Positions 27,258-36,221 of a DNA stretch of 64,000 bases are shown here, piece after piece. Each line of letters begins with the position of its first letter. Position 1 is the stretch's first letter. The stretch is from the NCBI GenBank assembly GCA_028044295.1, contig JAOFSE010000006.1, positions 50,274 through 114,273 on the forward strand. Direction: 5' to 3'. Below the pieces are notes generated by a model that saw nothing but the letters and a program-made list of their open reading frames with translations, was not told the DNA's origin and did not search any database. A program made the translations under genes and the position numbers. The DNA is from Sulfurimonas sp. Its GTDB lineage: Bacteria; Campylobacterota; Campylobacteria; Campylobacterales; Sulfurimonadaceae.

Positions 27258-28648
27258 CTCTCAAGCATATCTAAAACACTAAAACTAAAAGTAGAACCCC
27301 TATCAAATTCTGACTCTATTTCTATAGATGAGTCTAGAAGTTTGAGTACATAAGTCACCATAGCTAAACCAATACCCATTGAGTTGTCCCAACTATTTTT
27401 GTTAACCCTAAAAAACTTTGAAGTAATCTTTTCCAAATCATCCTCTTTAATGCCAATTCCTTTGTCTTGAACTGATAATCTATTATCTTTTAGTGTAAGC
27501 CTTACATCATCCGATGAGTACTTAAGAGCATTATCTACTAGATTAATTATCACTAGTTCGAGCATAGTTTTGTCACTATTTACCACTAACTCATCTACAT
27601 CAACTACTATCTTTCTATCTTTATATTTTGACTGTAAATTTGTAGCTACTTCTTTACAAACTTTAGAAAGATCAAAAACGCTTTTTTTAAGTTCTAAATC
27701 ACCATTATCAAGTTTTACAGACATAGCAAGTCTATCAAGCATTTTAGATATTTTATCTCCATTTGAGCTTATCTTCCTTAAAAATTTATTTCTAATTTTC
27801 GACGGCATGTCAGGGTCTTCTTCAATAGTCTGTGCATAACCTATTATAGAAGCGATAGGATTTTTAAATTCATGGGATAAGGCAGATAATATGTCATTTC
27901 TTTGTTTATTTATAAGTCTTAACTTAGCTATATTTTTGATTTTCTTCTTATCGTTTTTACTAAGCTTTTTTACAAGATTTTTGAGTAAAAGTGAAATCTG
28001 TAAAAACTCATAAAAATACTTTGTTCTGACAACAGCCTTATAGTTTTTGTTAGAGATTTCATCTAAATAATTTGTAATTTGAGTTATGTCATAAACGATT
28101 CTCTTACTCATCGCTCTTGATATATATGTTGATATTATAACGATTCCTATGAAAACAAAAATAAGTTTTTGCCATAACATATAAAATTCATCCATAACCT
28201 CTTGTAGGCTTATAGACAAGCGTATATAGATATCTTTATGGGGCATATGTACTTTTTTTACAAAATACAAAAAGTCTACATTTAGAGTTAGTGAGTAACG
28301 AATCGCCTCTCCGTATTTTGATTTTTTTGCTTGTATCACTTCATCTCTATCAGCATGGTTATTCATCTTGTACTTATCAATATTTGACTCAGCTAGTACA
28401 AGACCCGAGTTATCTATAATCGTTACTCTCAAAAGTGTTTTTTTATGAATGTCTGTAACATATTTATCAATGTCTTTTACACTATCTAAATTTATTTCTA
28501 TAATTTCTATAACATTTTTCAGATTATTTTTATTGTGTTCAATTACCATAGACTTAAGTGAAAAATAACTTATAACCGCAGTAATAAAAAGAGCACTAAC
28601 AAAAAGTAAAAAAAACTTTACTATGAATATTTGATGAATTTTTAACAA
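27254..28648 (-). CDS. Membrane sensor histidine kinase (OmpR-type two-component system)
   Basis: 464 residues. Two membrane helices (about 10-30 and 162-178) enclose a 130-residue extracytoplasmic sensor; then a HAMP-like linker, DHp domain with phospho-acceptor His259 in SALSHEFKNP, and HATPase (N-box LVDNALKYS, G1 VQDKGIGIKED, G2 NSMGIGLAM). The start TTG at 28648 overlaps the regulator stop by 7 bases and has AGGAT eight bases upstream. The signal sensed is not recognisable. It is convergent with dnaX (3-base overlap). Confidence 0.93.
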   Translation of the reverse strand: MLKIHQIFIVKFFLLFVSALFITAVISYFSLKSMVIEHNKNNLKNVIEIIEINLDSVKDIDKYVTDIHKKTLLRVTIIDNSGLVLAESNIDKYKMNNHADRDEVIQAKKSKYGEAIRYSLTLNVDFLYFVKKVHMPHKDIYIRLSISLQEVMDEFYMLWQKLIFVFIGIVIISTYISRAMSKRIVYDITQITNYLDEISNKNYKAVVRTKYFYEFLQISLLLKNLVKKLSKNDKKKIKNIAKLRLINKQRNDILSALSHEFKNPIASIIGYAQTIEEDPDMPSKIRNKFLRKISSNGDKISKMLDRLAMSVKLDNGDLELKKSVFDLSKVCKEVATNLQSKYKDRKIVVDVDELVVNSDKTMLELVIINLVDNALKYSSDDVRLTLKDNRLSVQDKGIGIKEDDLEKITSKFFRVNKNSWDNSMGIGLAMVTYVLKLLDSSIEIESEFDRGSTFSFSVLDMLES

Positions 28649-29316
28649 AGCTTATATCCTACCCCACGAACAGTTTGTATGTACTCTTTAGTCTTATCAG
28701 GGTCTATTTTCTCTTTTAGTCTATTTATAGCTACATTTACTGTTCTATATTGATAATCCTCTCCATCACACCATACAGTCTCTAAAAGATAGTCTCTGTC
28801 TAACACACAATTTTTATTTAAAATAAATTCACTTAATAGGTTAAATTCTAGTTTCGTAACTTCAACATTATTTGAATCAATAGTAATAGTTTTGGAATTG
28901 TTGTCTAAAAATATATCTCTATGAGATAAATTTCCTAAATTTACTTTTTTACCAGTTCTTCTAAGAACTGCTTTTACGCGCAGTAGTAACTCTCTCATGT
29001 TAAAAGGTTTTGTGATATAGTCATCTCCACCTCTTAAAAATCCCTCTTCTACATCACTATCTTTATTTTTGGCGCTAAGATAAATAACTGGAGTTACAAT
29101 CCCTCTTTCTCTAAGATCTTGTACAAACTCACTACCCTCTACACCAGGGAGATTTCTGTCCATAATCATAAGGTCAATATCTTCTTCTTCAAGATGTTGC
29201 TCTACTGACTTTGTATTTAAAAAACCTTCAACTTCATAACCATCTTTAGTTAAGTTGTACTCAAGTAATTCTAGTAAATCATCTTCATCTTCAACGATGA
29301 CTATCTTAGCGCTCAT
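28642..29316 (-). CDS. OmpR/PhoB-type response regulator
   Basis: 224 residues. Receiver with acidic residues in IVEDEDDLLEL, phospho-acceptor Asp53 in LMIMDRNLPG, and Lys in DDYITKPFN; then a winged-helix DNA-binding domain with TKLEFNLLSEFILN and the recognition helix region YRTVNVAINRLKEKID, ending TVRGVGYKL. It is upstream of, and overlaps, its cognate kinase. An extended -10 (TG-G-TACAAT, 29351-29356 on the minus strand) lies 35 bases upstream of the ATG. Regulon unknown. Confidence 0.95.
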   Translation of the reverse strand: MSAKIVIVEDEDDLLELLEYNLTKDGYEVEGFLNTKSVEQHLEEEDIDLMIMDRNLPGVEGSEFVQDLRERGIVTPVIYLSAKNKDSDVEEGFLRGGDDYITKPFNMRELLLRVKAVLRRTGKKVNLGNLSHRDIFLDNNSKTITIDSNNVEVTKLEFNLLSEFILNKNCVLDRDYLLETVWCDGEDYQYRTVNVAINRLKEKIDPDKTKEYIQTVRGVGYKLC

Positions 29317-29460
29317 AAACTTCCTAATACATAATATATGTCTTTACATAATTGTACCAAATGTTTTATATCTTTTTTTTACAAATTTGTAATTATAAAA
29401 TTTTATTATAAGTAAAGGATATATAATTTATAATATAGAAAATAGCCATAGGGATTTGTG

Positions 29461-29916
29461 ATGTTTATATCTACTTATAACACTTATATAAACACTAATA
29501 CATCAGATAAAAGCATTAAAGATAGATTTGATCACCAAAAAGATAGTGCTCAAACATTTAAATCACAACTTGCAAAATCTACTATTGCTCAACCAAAAAC
29601 ACTCAATAATCTTCCTGTTGACTATGTATCTAACAATAAATCTTTTCAAGTACAGCATAAACTTCAAGAACAAACAAAAAATAGTTTTGAAGTTAAGTTT
29701 CAAAAAGTAAATGCAATGAAAAGTGCGGCAGCAGCCTATATAGAAAACACAACTATGTTTTCATATATGAAAAAACCATCGTCTCCAATTGCTAAAGCAA
29801 ATAAAGAAGATCTATACTCACCACAAAACATTCAAGAGATAAAAGAAGAAAAGCTAAGATTCACTATGATAAATACATATATATCAAATGATAAATACTA
29901 CCAAATAACTGCCTAA
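29461..29916 (+). CDS. Unknown Ser/Lys/Gln-rich small protein
   Basis: 151 residues, not recognised. Low-complexity polar sequence (FISTYNTYINTNTSDKSIKDRFD) with a weakly helical C-terminal half (KLRFTMINTYISNDKYYQITA); no signal peptide, membrane helix or known motif. ATG 29461 has AGGGAT nine bases upstream; a GTG at 29458 would be too close to it. TATAAT hexamers at 29422-29427 and 29429-29434 could serve as its -10. It is divergent from the two-component operon and convergent with ymdB, so it forms its own unit. Its polar start recalls the unknown gene at 15948, but I see no true similarity. Confidence 0.65.
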   Translation: MFISTYNTYINTNTSDKSIKDRFDHQKDSAQTFKSQLAKSTIAQPKTLNNLPVDYVSNNKSFQVQHKLQEQTKNSFEVKFQKVNAMKSAAAAYIENTTMFSYMKKPSSPIAKANKEDLYSPQNIQEIKEEKLRFTMINTYISNDKYYQITA

Positions 29917-29918
29917 TC

Positions 29919-30728
29919 CTACTCTTCTATCCAAGCTTCTGTTTTTATACATGTAGAGTTGTCAAACTGCTTTAGTTTGAATGCAGATGTACATTTTCCA
30001 TCACTAAAATCCATAACTGCCATTTGAAGAATTTTGTTACATTTCTTAGGGATATCGAAATGGCCTTTCATGCCAGTAAGAAACTGTTTTAGTGGAACTT
30101 TCGAATCCATTCCTATTACATTATCTCGACAACCTGTAAGACCAATGTCTGTAAGATAAGCTGTTCCTTGTGCAATTTGAAAATCATCTGTAGATACATG
30201 AGTATGAGTTCCTATAATACCAGTAACCTTACCTTGAAGAAGCATCATCATACCTCTTTTTTCACTTGTAGCTTCTGCATGAAAGTCTATAAATACATTT
30301 TTTACACCTTCTACATGTAGAGACTCAACAGTATCTCTTGCTTTTCTAAATGCATTATCACTCATAGGCATAGAGTAATGTCCCATTAGATTTAAAACAG
30401 CAAGTTTCTCCCCAGCTACTTCATAGACTTTACATCCAGTCCCACTTACTTCATCAGGATAATTATGAGGACGAAGTATCTCGTGTGTTTCAAAAATAGA
30501 CTCTATCTCTTTTTTATCCCAAGAGTGATTGCCACCAGTCATACAATCCACACCAAAACCTACTAATTCATTTGCATTTTTAGGTGTTAGTCCAAAACCA
30601 TGTGAAGCATTTTCATAATTTGCTATTACAAATTCTATGCCATGTTCTTCTTTTAACTTAGGTAAATATGTCTTTAACATCTCACGACCAGGACGACCAA
30701 CTATATCACCTATAAAAGCTATTCTCAT
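29919..30728 (-). CDS. ymdB: YmdB-family metallophosphoesterase
   Basis: 269-residue calcineurin-type phosphoesterase. Motifs MRIAFIGDIVGRPGR, NASHGFGLTPKN, TGGNHSWDKKE, IDFHAEATSEK and TGIIGTHTHVSTDD define the family, whose Bacillus members hydrolyse 2',3'-cyclic nucleotides and alter biofilm and RNA processing genes. Length is normal. It starts with a TAATG junction on mfd (30726-30730), so it is translated with mfd; the pairing is not functionally explained. It contains two TACATGTA sites. Confidence 0.93.
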   Translation of the reverse strand: MRIAFIGDIVGRPGREMLKTYLPKLKEEHGIEFVIANYENASHGFGLTPKNANELVGFGVDCMTGGNHSWDKKEIESIFETHEILRPHNYPDEVSGTGCKVYEVAGEKLAVLNLMGHYSMPMSDNAFRKARDTVESLHVEGVKNVFIDFHAEATSEKRGMMMLLQGKVTGIIGTHTHVSTDDFQIAQGTAYLTDIGLTGCRDNVIGMDSKVPLKQFLTGMKGHFDIPKKCNKILQMAVMDFSDGKCTSAFKLKQFDNSTCIKTEAWIEE

Positions 30729-33718
30729 TAAAGTACCTTCGGCTTATTATTTCTTAGATAGTATAACACTGATTTAACAATGTCATCATCATCTTTAGAG
30801 TCTGATTTTATACTCTCTTTTTCATCATTCATATACGTAAAAGTAATATTTTGGCCATAATTAGACACCGACTTTACATTTTTGTCTAAACTAAGCAGTT
30901 TAATTACCATTAGCTCAAAGAACTGTCTAGTAGGCATATCTAACTCACCGAATCTATCTATAACTTCTTCTTGTATCTCATATATTGCAACAGCTTCCTC
31001 GCAAGCTGACAGACGTCTATAAATATCAAGACGAAGCCTATCCTCTTTTACAATTTCATCAGAGATAAATGCAGAGATAGTCAGTTTTATATCTACCTTT
31101 GCACGTTCCCTCTCCATAGTATTGCTAAGTAGTTTTATAGCGTCCTCTAGCATTCTAAGATATAGTGAGTAACCTATATTTTTTATGTGTCCACTCTGTG
31201 CATCACCAACTAAGTTACCACCACCACGAATCTCTAAATCATGGTAAGCTAGAACTGAACCACTTCCTAAAAATGAATTTGATTCCAGTGCTAAAAGTCT
31301 CTTCTTCGCCTCATCAGTAAGGTTTTCTTTATTCTCAACAACAAAGTATGCAAAACCTTCCACATGTCCACGTCCAACACGTCCACGAAGTTGATGAAGG
31401 TCTGCTATACCAAATCTATCAGCACCATCAACTAAGATAGTGTTTACTTTAGGCATATGTATACCACTCTCTATGATTGAAGTAGCAATCATCAAGTCGT
31501 ATTCACCAGCTTCAAATTTGAGAAGTTCTTTTTCTGTTTCTACAGCTGAAATTTTTGAATGAAGCATTACAACTCTTAGATCTGGCAATAGTGCTTTTAA
31601 CTCACCAAGTTTTATAGGCATATGATCTATTGAGTTATGCACATAAAAAACCTGGCCACCACGACGAATCTCTCTTAATATAACTTCTTTAATTAATTTT
31701 TCTTCATACTCTTTTACAAAAGTTCTTACACCTTGACGTTCACTAGGGGGAGTTAATAGCTGACTCATAGTTTTAATGGAGCTCATTGCTTGATTAAGTG
31801 AACGAGGAATTGGTGTAGCACTCATAGAGAGAAGATGAACATTATGGTACAGTTCTTTTATCTTCTCTTTTTGCTTCACACCAAATTTATGTTCTTCATC
31901 TATGATTACGACTCCAAGATTTTTAAATCCCAATCCAAAAAGTGCATGAGTTCCAACGACACAATCAATCTCACCAGAAGAGAGACCTTTTATCACTGCA
32001 TTTTTATCTTTAGTAGATACAAACCTATCTAGCTTTGCATACCTAATGCCTAGTTCGCTAAATCTCTCATCTAGTGAGCGGAAGTGCTGTGCGGAGAGAA
32101 GTGTTGTAGGAACTATGAATGCTGATTGATAACCAGACTTATATGCAGCAAAAATTGTATTTAGCGCCACTTCAGTCTTACCAAAACCAACATCACCACT
32201 AAGCAGTCTATCCATTATATGTCCTGAACTCATCTGAGTGATTATCTCATCAATAGATTGAGTCTGATCATCGGTATAGTCAAAGCCCGAAAGTTTTTGA
32301 AAATCTTGGAGTTCTTTTTTTGCTAGATTTATCTTTGGTGATTTTATTAAAGCTCTTGCAGCTGCAGTATTTACAATAGTACCTGCAATCTCCATAAGAC
32401 GCTTTTTAACCTTATCTTTTAGTTTTCCAAAGCTACCCTTGCCTAGTCTATCTAAAACAGGTGTAGAACCTCCAGAAGCTATATAACGGTCTATAAAGTC
32501 TAAGTTTTCAACAGGAAGCAAAATTTTATCATCACCAACATACTTTATAACTATAAAATCCTTTACAGCACCTAGTATTTCAGTTTGTTCTATTCCTTCA
32601 AAAATCCCAACACCATAATCTTCATGAACTACATAGTCACCATTTTTTAAGTCATCTAGTAATATTGAACTTTTTCTTCTTCGTCTTGCTTTGTCAGGTT
32701 TATTTAGAGATATTACAAGTTCATCTTTTGAAATTATATTTAAAATATATGGAGCATATACCTGGGTTATATCTTTAAGTTCGAACAAACCAACTTGCTT
32801 CATAACAGCTTCATTAGCTGCGATAATAGTTATCTTCTTCTTTTTATGAACATTCAAGAGTGAATGTAAATCAGCAACTACAACTTCTTTAAAGTCATCA
32901 GAGTCTTCCAAAACTTCTAAATTAAAACACTCTCGTGATACTGTCGGATTATTTAATGCATATGCATCTACTAATAGTGAATCAAGATTTCTAACAAGCT
33001 TTACATTTTTATCTTCTAAAAAGTTCACACCATTATCATCTAAGTGCCAGAGTCCTAAAGAAGCTACATCTTTAACAAGGGAGTCAAATTCACTTGATTC
33101 TATTTTTTTATTGAGTTTATTAAACTCTTCTTCATTTAAAGAATAAAATGCTGGTGTAATTAAAAAGCTGTCTAATTCCTCTTTTTGAGTTCTTTGAGAT
33201 TCTAGTTCAAACTCTTTTATCTGCTCTATTTCATCATCAAACAGTGAAATTCTAACCGGCATATTAGAAGCTGGCGCATAAATATCTATAATGTCCCCAC
33301 GAAAAGATATTTCTCCTTGAACTTGAACCATATCAACAAAATTGTATCCCCAAAAGAGCATCTTCTCTTTGAACTCTTGAATCTTTATTTTCTCACCAAA
33401 GTCTAAACTCATAGAGTCAAGTAAGTTCTCTTTAGGAAGTGCAAAAAGTAGTGTTTTTAATGGAGATATTATTAGTGGTTTTTTCTTACATGTATAGTAG
33501 TACCTAAGAGCGGAAAACAGCTGATGCAACTCTTCTTTAAATACTCTAAGATCATCTCCAAAGCCTGCACGAAAATCTGGAAATAGTAAAACATCTTGCT
33601 TAAAAAACTTGGCTACACTTGATAGTTCTTCAGCCTCTTTAGAGTCTTCACAAACTAGTAGTTCTAAATCTTTGTTTTGTGATGTTTTAAAGTAGTTAAA
33701 TAGAGAGCTTTGAGACAT
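30728..33718 (-). CDS. mfd: Transcription-repair coupling factor Mfd
   Basis: 996 residues, shorter than E. coli (1148) as usual in this phylum. The N-terminal UvrB-like domain (1-250) is followed by the RNA polymerase-interaction domain (about 350-410, LDDLKNGDYVVHEDYGVGIFEG), then the RecG-like translocase: Walker A MDRLLSGDVGFGKTEVALN, DEEH box IIDEEHKFGVKQ, and motif VI LHQLRGRVGRG. It displaces stalled RNA polymerase and recruits nucleotide excision repair. An inverted repeat lies directly upstream of its SD (separate entry). Confidence 0.97.
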   Translation of the reverse strand: MSQSSLFNYFKTSQNKDLELLVCEDSKEAEELSSVAKFFKQDVLLFPDFRAGFGDDLRVFKEELHQLFSALRYYYTCKKKPLIISPLKTLLFALPKENLLDSMSLDFGEKIKIQEFKEKMLFWGYNFVDMVQVQGEISFRGDIIDIYAPASNMPVRISLFDDEIEQIKEFELESQRTQKEELDSFLITPAFYSLNEEEFNKLNKKIESSEFDSLVKDVASLGLWHLDDNGVNFLEDKNVKLVRNLDSLLVDAYALNNPTVSRECFNLEVLEDSDDFKEVVVADLHSLLNVHKKKKITIIAANEAVMKQVGLFELKDITQVYAPYILNIISKDELVISLNKPDKARRRRKSSILLDDLKNGDYVVHEDYGVGIFEGIEQTEILGAVKDFIVIKYVGDDKILLPVENLDFIDRYIASGGSTPVLDRLGKGSFGKLKDKVKKRLMEIAGTIVNTAAARALIKSPKINLAKKELQDFQKLSGFDYTDDQTQSIDEIITQMSSGHIMDRLLSGDVGFGKTEVALNTIFAAYKSGYQSAFIVPTTLLSAQHFRSLDERFSELGIRYAKLDRFVSTKDKNAVIKGLSSGEIDCVVGTHALFGLGFKNLGVVIIDEEHKFGVKQKEKIKELYHNVHLLSMSATPIPRSLNQAMSSIKTMSQLLTPPSERQGVRTFVKEYEEKLIKEVILREIRRGGQVFYVHNSIDHMPIKLGELKALLPDLRVVMLHSKISAVETEKELLKFEAGEYDLMIATSIIESGIHMPKVNTILVDGADRFGIADLHQLRGRVGRGHVEGFAYFVVENKENLTDEAKKRLLALESNSFLGSGSVLAYHDLEIRGGGNLVGDAQSGHIKNIGYSLYLRMLEDAIKLLSNTMERERAKVDIKLTISAFISDEIVKEDRLRLDIYRRLSACEEAVAIYEIQEEVIDRFGELDMPTRQFFELMVIKLLSLDKNVKSVSNYGQNITFTYMNDEKESIKSDSKDDDDIVKSVLYYLRNNKPKVL

Positions 33719-33726
33719 TCTTTTCC

Positions 33727-33759
33727 TCTTAGGTTATAATAATGAAATTTTACCTAAGA
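33727..33759 (-). promoter_or_regulatory. Inverted repeat abutting the mfd ribosome binding site
   Basis: Arms TCTTAGGT (33727-33734) and ACCTAAGA (33752-33759) with a 17-base A/T loop. On the minus strand the 3' arm ends ACCTAAGA and runs into GGAAAAGA-ATG of mfd, so the SD GAGGA begins in the stem. The bactofilin stop is 15 bases upstream. It may modulate mfd translation on read-through from the bactofilin gene or act as a weak terminator. Confidence 0.4.
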
Positions 33760-33773
33760 AAAATTAAAGTGGA

Positions 33774-34220
33774 CTATGCTTTTTCTTCTGAATCAATATT
33801 TTGCACAGTGTCAACAGGTAGTTCAGAAGTATTGTTTGCTTGTTTAGGAACACTTCCAGCATCTTTAACAACACTATTACCTTCAAAGATACCTTTAGCT
33901 TCAATAACTAGCTCACCTGATTCTATGGTGCCGTTCACACGGCCATGAGCTTTAATCTCAACTCTCGCAGCATTAATACTACCTTCAATATAACCTTGAA
34001 CAACTAATCTCTTAGTAGCAACCTCACCTTTAATGTGTCCGTGCTTACCAATATTTACTTCTTTGTTAGATTGAATTTTACCTTCAAATTCCCCATCTAC
34101 ATATAAGTTACAAGCGAGATTCATCTCCCCCTTGATTGTAGAGCCAGCTGTGATGATGGTAGTGTTTGTGTCGGTTTTGGGACTTTGATGTGTGCTGTCG
34201 CTGTTATTAAAGATTGCCAT
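33774..34220 (-). CDS. ccmA: Bactofilin (polymer-forming cytoskeletal protein, CcmA-like)
   Basis: 148 residues. The central beta-helix repeats are visible as short hydrophobic strands at six-residue spacing (TTIITAGSTIKGEMNLACNLYVDGEFEGKI, then VNIGKHGHIKGEVATKRLVVQGYIEGSI); the N- and C-termini are disordered and polar, as in bactofilins. In H. pylori CcmA scaffolds cell-wall hydrolases to give helical shape. Its ATG at 34220 lies inside the M23 peptidase gene, 100 bases before that gene's stop, so the two overlap in different frames. Confidence 0.93.
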   Translation of the reverse strand: MAIFNNSDSTHQSPKTDTNTTIITAGSTIKGEMNLACNLYVDGEFEGKIQSNKEVNIGKHGHIKGEVATKRLVVQGYIEGSINAARVEIKAHGRVNGTIESGELVIEAKGIFEGNSVVKDAGSVPKQANNTSELPVDTVQNIDSEEKA

Positions 34221-35077
34221 GGTATTTTCTTTTCCTTTTCAAATATATCATTATAATTTGTTACACTCCATTTAACGAATTGAAATGGATTTACCGCTCT
34301 TTGGATAAACCTTATCTCATAGTGAAGATGTGGGCCGCTGCTCATTCCTGAATTACCTGTATAGGCGATTAAGTCACCTTTTTTAACGAACTTACCTGAT
34401 TTTATCACAACTTTATTTAAATGCCCATAGTAAGCACGAAAACCATAATTGTGTTGAAGTATTATAAGATTACCAAAACCACTTTTTTTATGAAAACCTG
34501 ACCACTCAACTATACCATCGGCTGTTGCATAAACTGGCGTGTTCATCCCTGCCTTCATATCAAGACCACGATGGAGTTCTTTTCTATTTAGTGTTGGATG
34601 TATTCTATAACCAAATTTACTTGTGACTCCTCTATACTCTATAGGAGATCCACTAGGTATAAACTGCATAAGTGTCGCACGATGTTCCGAGTTAAGTTTT
34701 GTTGCACTAACTCTCTCTGAGAGACTCATCTCATCGACAGGAGACAGACCTATAAGTGTCTCTATTTCAGAGAGTGAATCTGAAACTTGAGAGAGTTCTT
34801 TTTTCTTCTCAATTAGAGCCAATTGAGTATTTTTTATATTATTGTCAAGTTCTATATTTTTATCTTTAAGAGTTATATATGCATCTTCCATACTTTGACG
34901 CCTATCTTCTATAGCATCAACCTCATAGTTAAGATACAGTATAGTCCCAACGGCCATAAAACCAACGGAAAATATAAAAGCGATAACATATAGAATAGAT
35001 TTTTTCATAATCTGATGTAAGTTAAATTGTCTTACTCCGTTATCATCATTAATAGTAATTGTAAAATGATTATCCAT
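34121..35077 (-). CDS. M23 (LytM-type) peptidoglycan endopeptidase, cell-shape factor Csd1-like
   Basis: 318 residues. A single N-terminal membrane helix (SILYVIAFIFSVGFMAVGTILYL), a coiled coil (about 55-115), then an M23 domain (about 155-265) with zinc ligands in HRGLDMKAG and the catalytic SGPHLHYEIRF. The fold fits the Csd1/Csd2/Csd3 class that trims peptide crosslinks to shape the cell. The overlapping bactofilin gene, and the neighbours folC and mfd, match the H. pylori csd1-ccmA locus; a second M23 gene (csd2) is not present here. The C-terminal tail (last 33 residues) is encoded in the overlap and is likely flexible. Confidence 0.9.
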   Translation of the reverse strand: MDNHFTITINDDNGVRQFNLHQIMKKSILYVIAFIFSVGFMAVGTILYLNYEVDAIEDRRQSMEDAYITLKDKNIELDNNIKNTQLALIEKKKELSQVSDSLSEIETLIGLSPVDEMSLSERVSATKLNSEHRATLMQFIPSGSPIEYRGVTSKFGYRIHPTLNRKELHRGLDMKAGMNTPVYATADGIVEWSGFHKKSGFGNLIILQHNYGFRAYYGHLNKVVIKSGKFVKKGDLIAYTGNSGMSSGPHLHYEIRFIQRAVNPFQFVKWSVTNYNDIFEKEKKIPWQSLITATAHIKVPKPTQTLPSSQLALQSRGR

Positions 35078-36218
35078 TATGCTCTCTTAAAAATGCTTCT
35101 ACTACACTAAACGAACCAAATACTAAATAGTTTTTATTAGTATTTACTTTATCAAACATAGCATGTTCTATACCCAAATTATTTAGTGTATTTATCATAA
35201 TTTCTAATGATTCAATTCTTGAATCATCGACTTTTATAATTTCTACATGTAAAGCTATTGGCTTAAGTATCTCCAATATCTTCTTATAATCTTTGTCTTT
35301 ATAACTATTATAAATAATTATATATTTATCTTTACTTAATGTATCCGTAATTGCCGATGCAGCCAAGGCATTATGACCAACATCTACGATAATGTTCTCA
35401 GATAATTTACTTAATCTTCCAAAAAGTCTAGATTCATTAAAATCGGTTACTTCGTAGTTTATCTTTAATTTCTCTAGTGCTGATACACTTAATGATAAAT
35501 TATCTTTAAGATAAGGGGCTAGTGATAATCGATGAGATATTTGTTCTATTTTTTTATAAGAAGATTCACTTAAAAAATCTTCTAGTTTATATATTTCTAC
35601 ATCTTTTTTAGTAGAAATATTTTGAGAAACATCATAAACTTCTTGATACTTTTGCTTAGCCATAATTGCATAATTTTGTATAGCATTTAGTTTTGTTTGT
35701 GCGATAGCCTCAATAGTGTCACCTAAAAAAGACTCATGATCTATGTCTATAGGAGTAACAAGAGTTAAGACCTTAGGAAAGACTGCTGTAGCATCATTTT
35801 CCCCTCCAAGACCTGCTTCAAACACTACATAATCACAGTCTTTGAAGACTAGAATACTGAGAAGTGTTGTGTACTCAAAATAGCTAAGTGAGTCCGCATC
35901 GTCTTTTTCTAAAAATGTCTGTAACTCTCTATGAGCATCTTCTAGTCGTACATCAGATACATTTTTACCATTTAACCAAATACGTTCATTAAACTCTATA
36001 ATGTGAGGTGAAGTATAATGACCTGTATTAAACCCACAAGAGTTGAGAGCACCAGCTAAAAAACGACCTGTAGTACCTTTACCATTAGTCCCTATCAGAT
36101 GTACTATTTTAGGAATACTCAGAAAACGTTTTATCTTCTCATATACTCTAGGCATACGAGTGTAGTCAATTTCATCATAATATAGAGGCTTTTCATCTAA
36201 ATACTCTAATAGTTGCAA
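35070..36218 (-). CDS. folC: Folylpolyglutamate synthase / dihydrofolate synthase
   Basis: 382-residue Mur-ligase-fold ATPase adding glutamate to dihydropteroate and folates. The P-loop IGTNGKGTTGRF, the metal-binding FEAGLGGENDAT, ITPIDIDHESFLGDT and the C-terminal VDVGHNALAA are all clear. The start is TTG at 36218, two bases past the diguanylate cyclase stop; the SD is weak. It overlaps the M23 gene by 8 bases, and is contiguous with lptE and leuS except for the inserted cyclase. Confidence 0.95.
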   Translation of the reverse strand: MQLLEYLDEKPLYYDEIDYTRMPRVYEKIKRFLSIPKIVHLIGTNGKGTTGRFLAGALNSCGFNTGHYTSPHIIEFNERIWLNGKNVSDVRLEDAHRELQTFLEKDDADSLSYFEYTTLLSILVFKDCDYVVFEAGLGGENDATAVFPKVLTLVTPIDIDHESFLGDTIEAIAQTKLNAIQNYAIMAKQKYQEVYDVSQNISTKKDVEIYKLEDFLSESSYKKIEQISHRLSLAPYLKDNLSLSVSALEKLKINYEVTDFNESRLFGRLSKLSENIIVDVGHNALAASAITDTLSKDKYIIIYNSYKDKDYKKILEILKPIALHVEIIKVDDSRIESLEIMINTLNNLGIEHAMFDKVNTNKNYLVFGSFSVVEAFLREHNG

Positions 36219-36221
36219 GAC

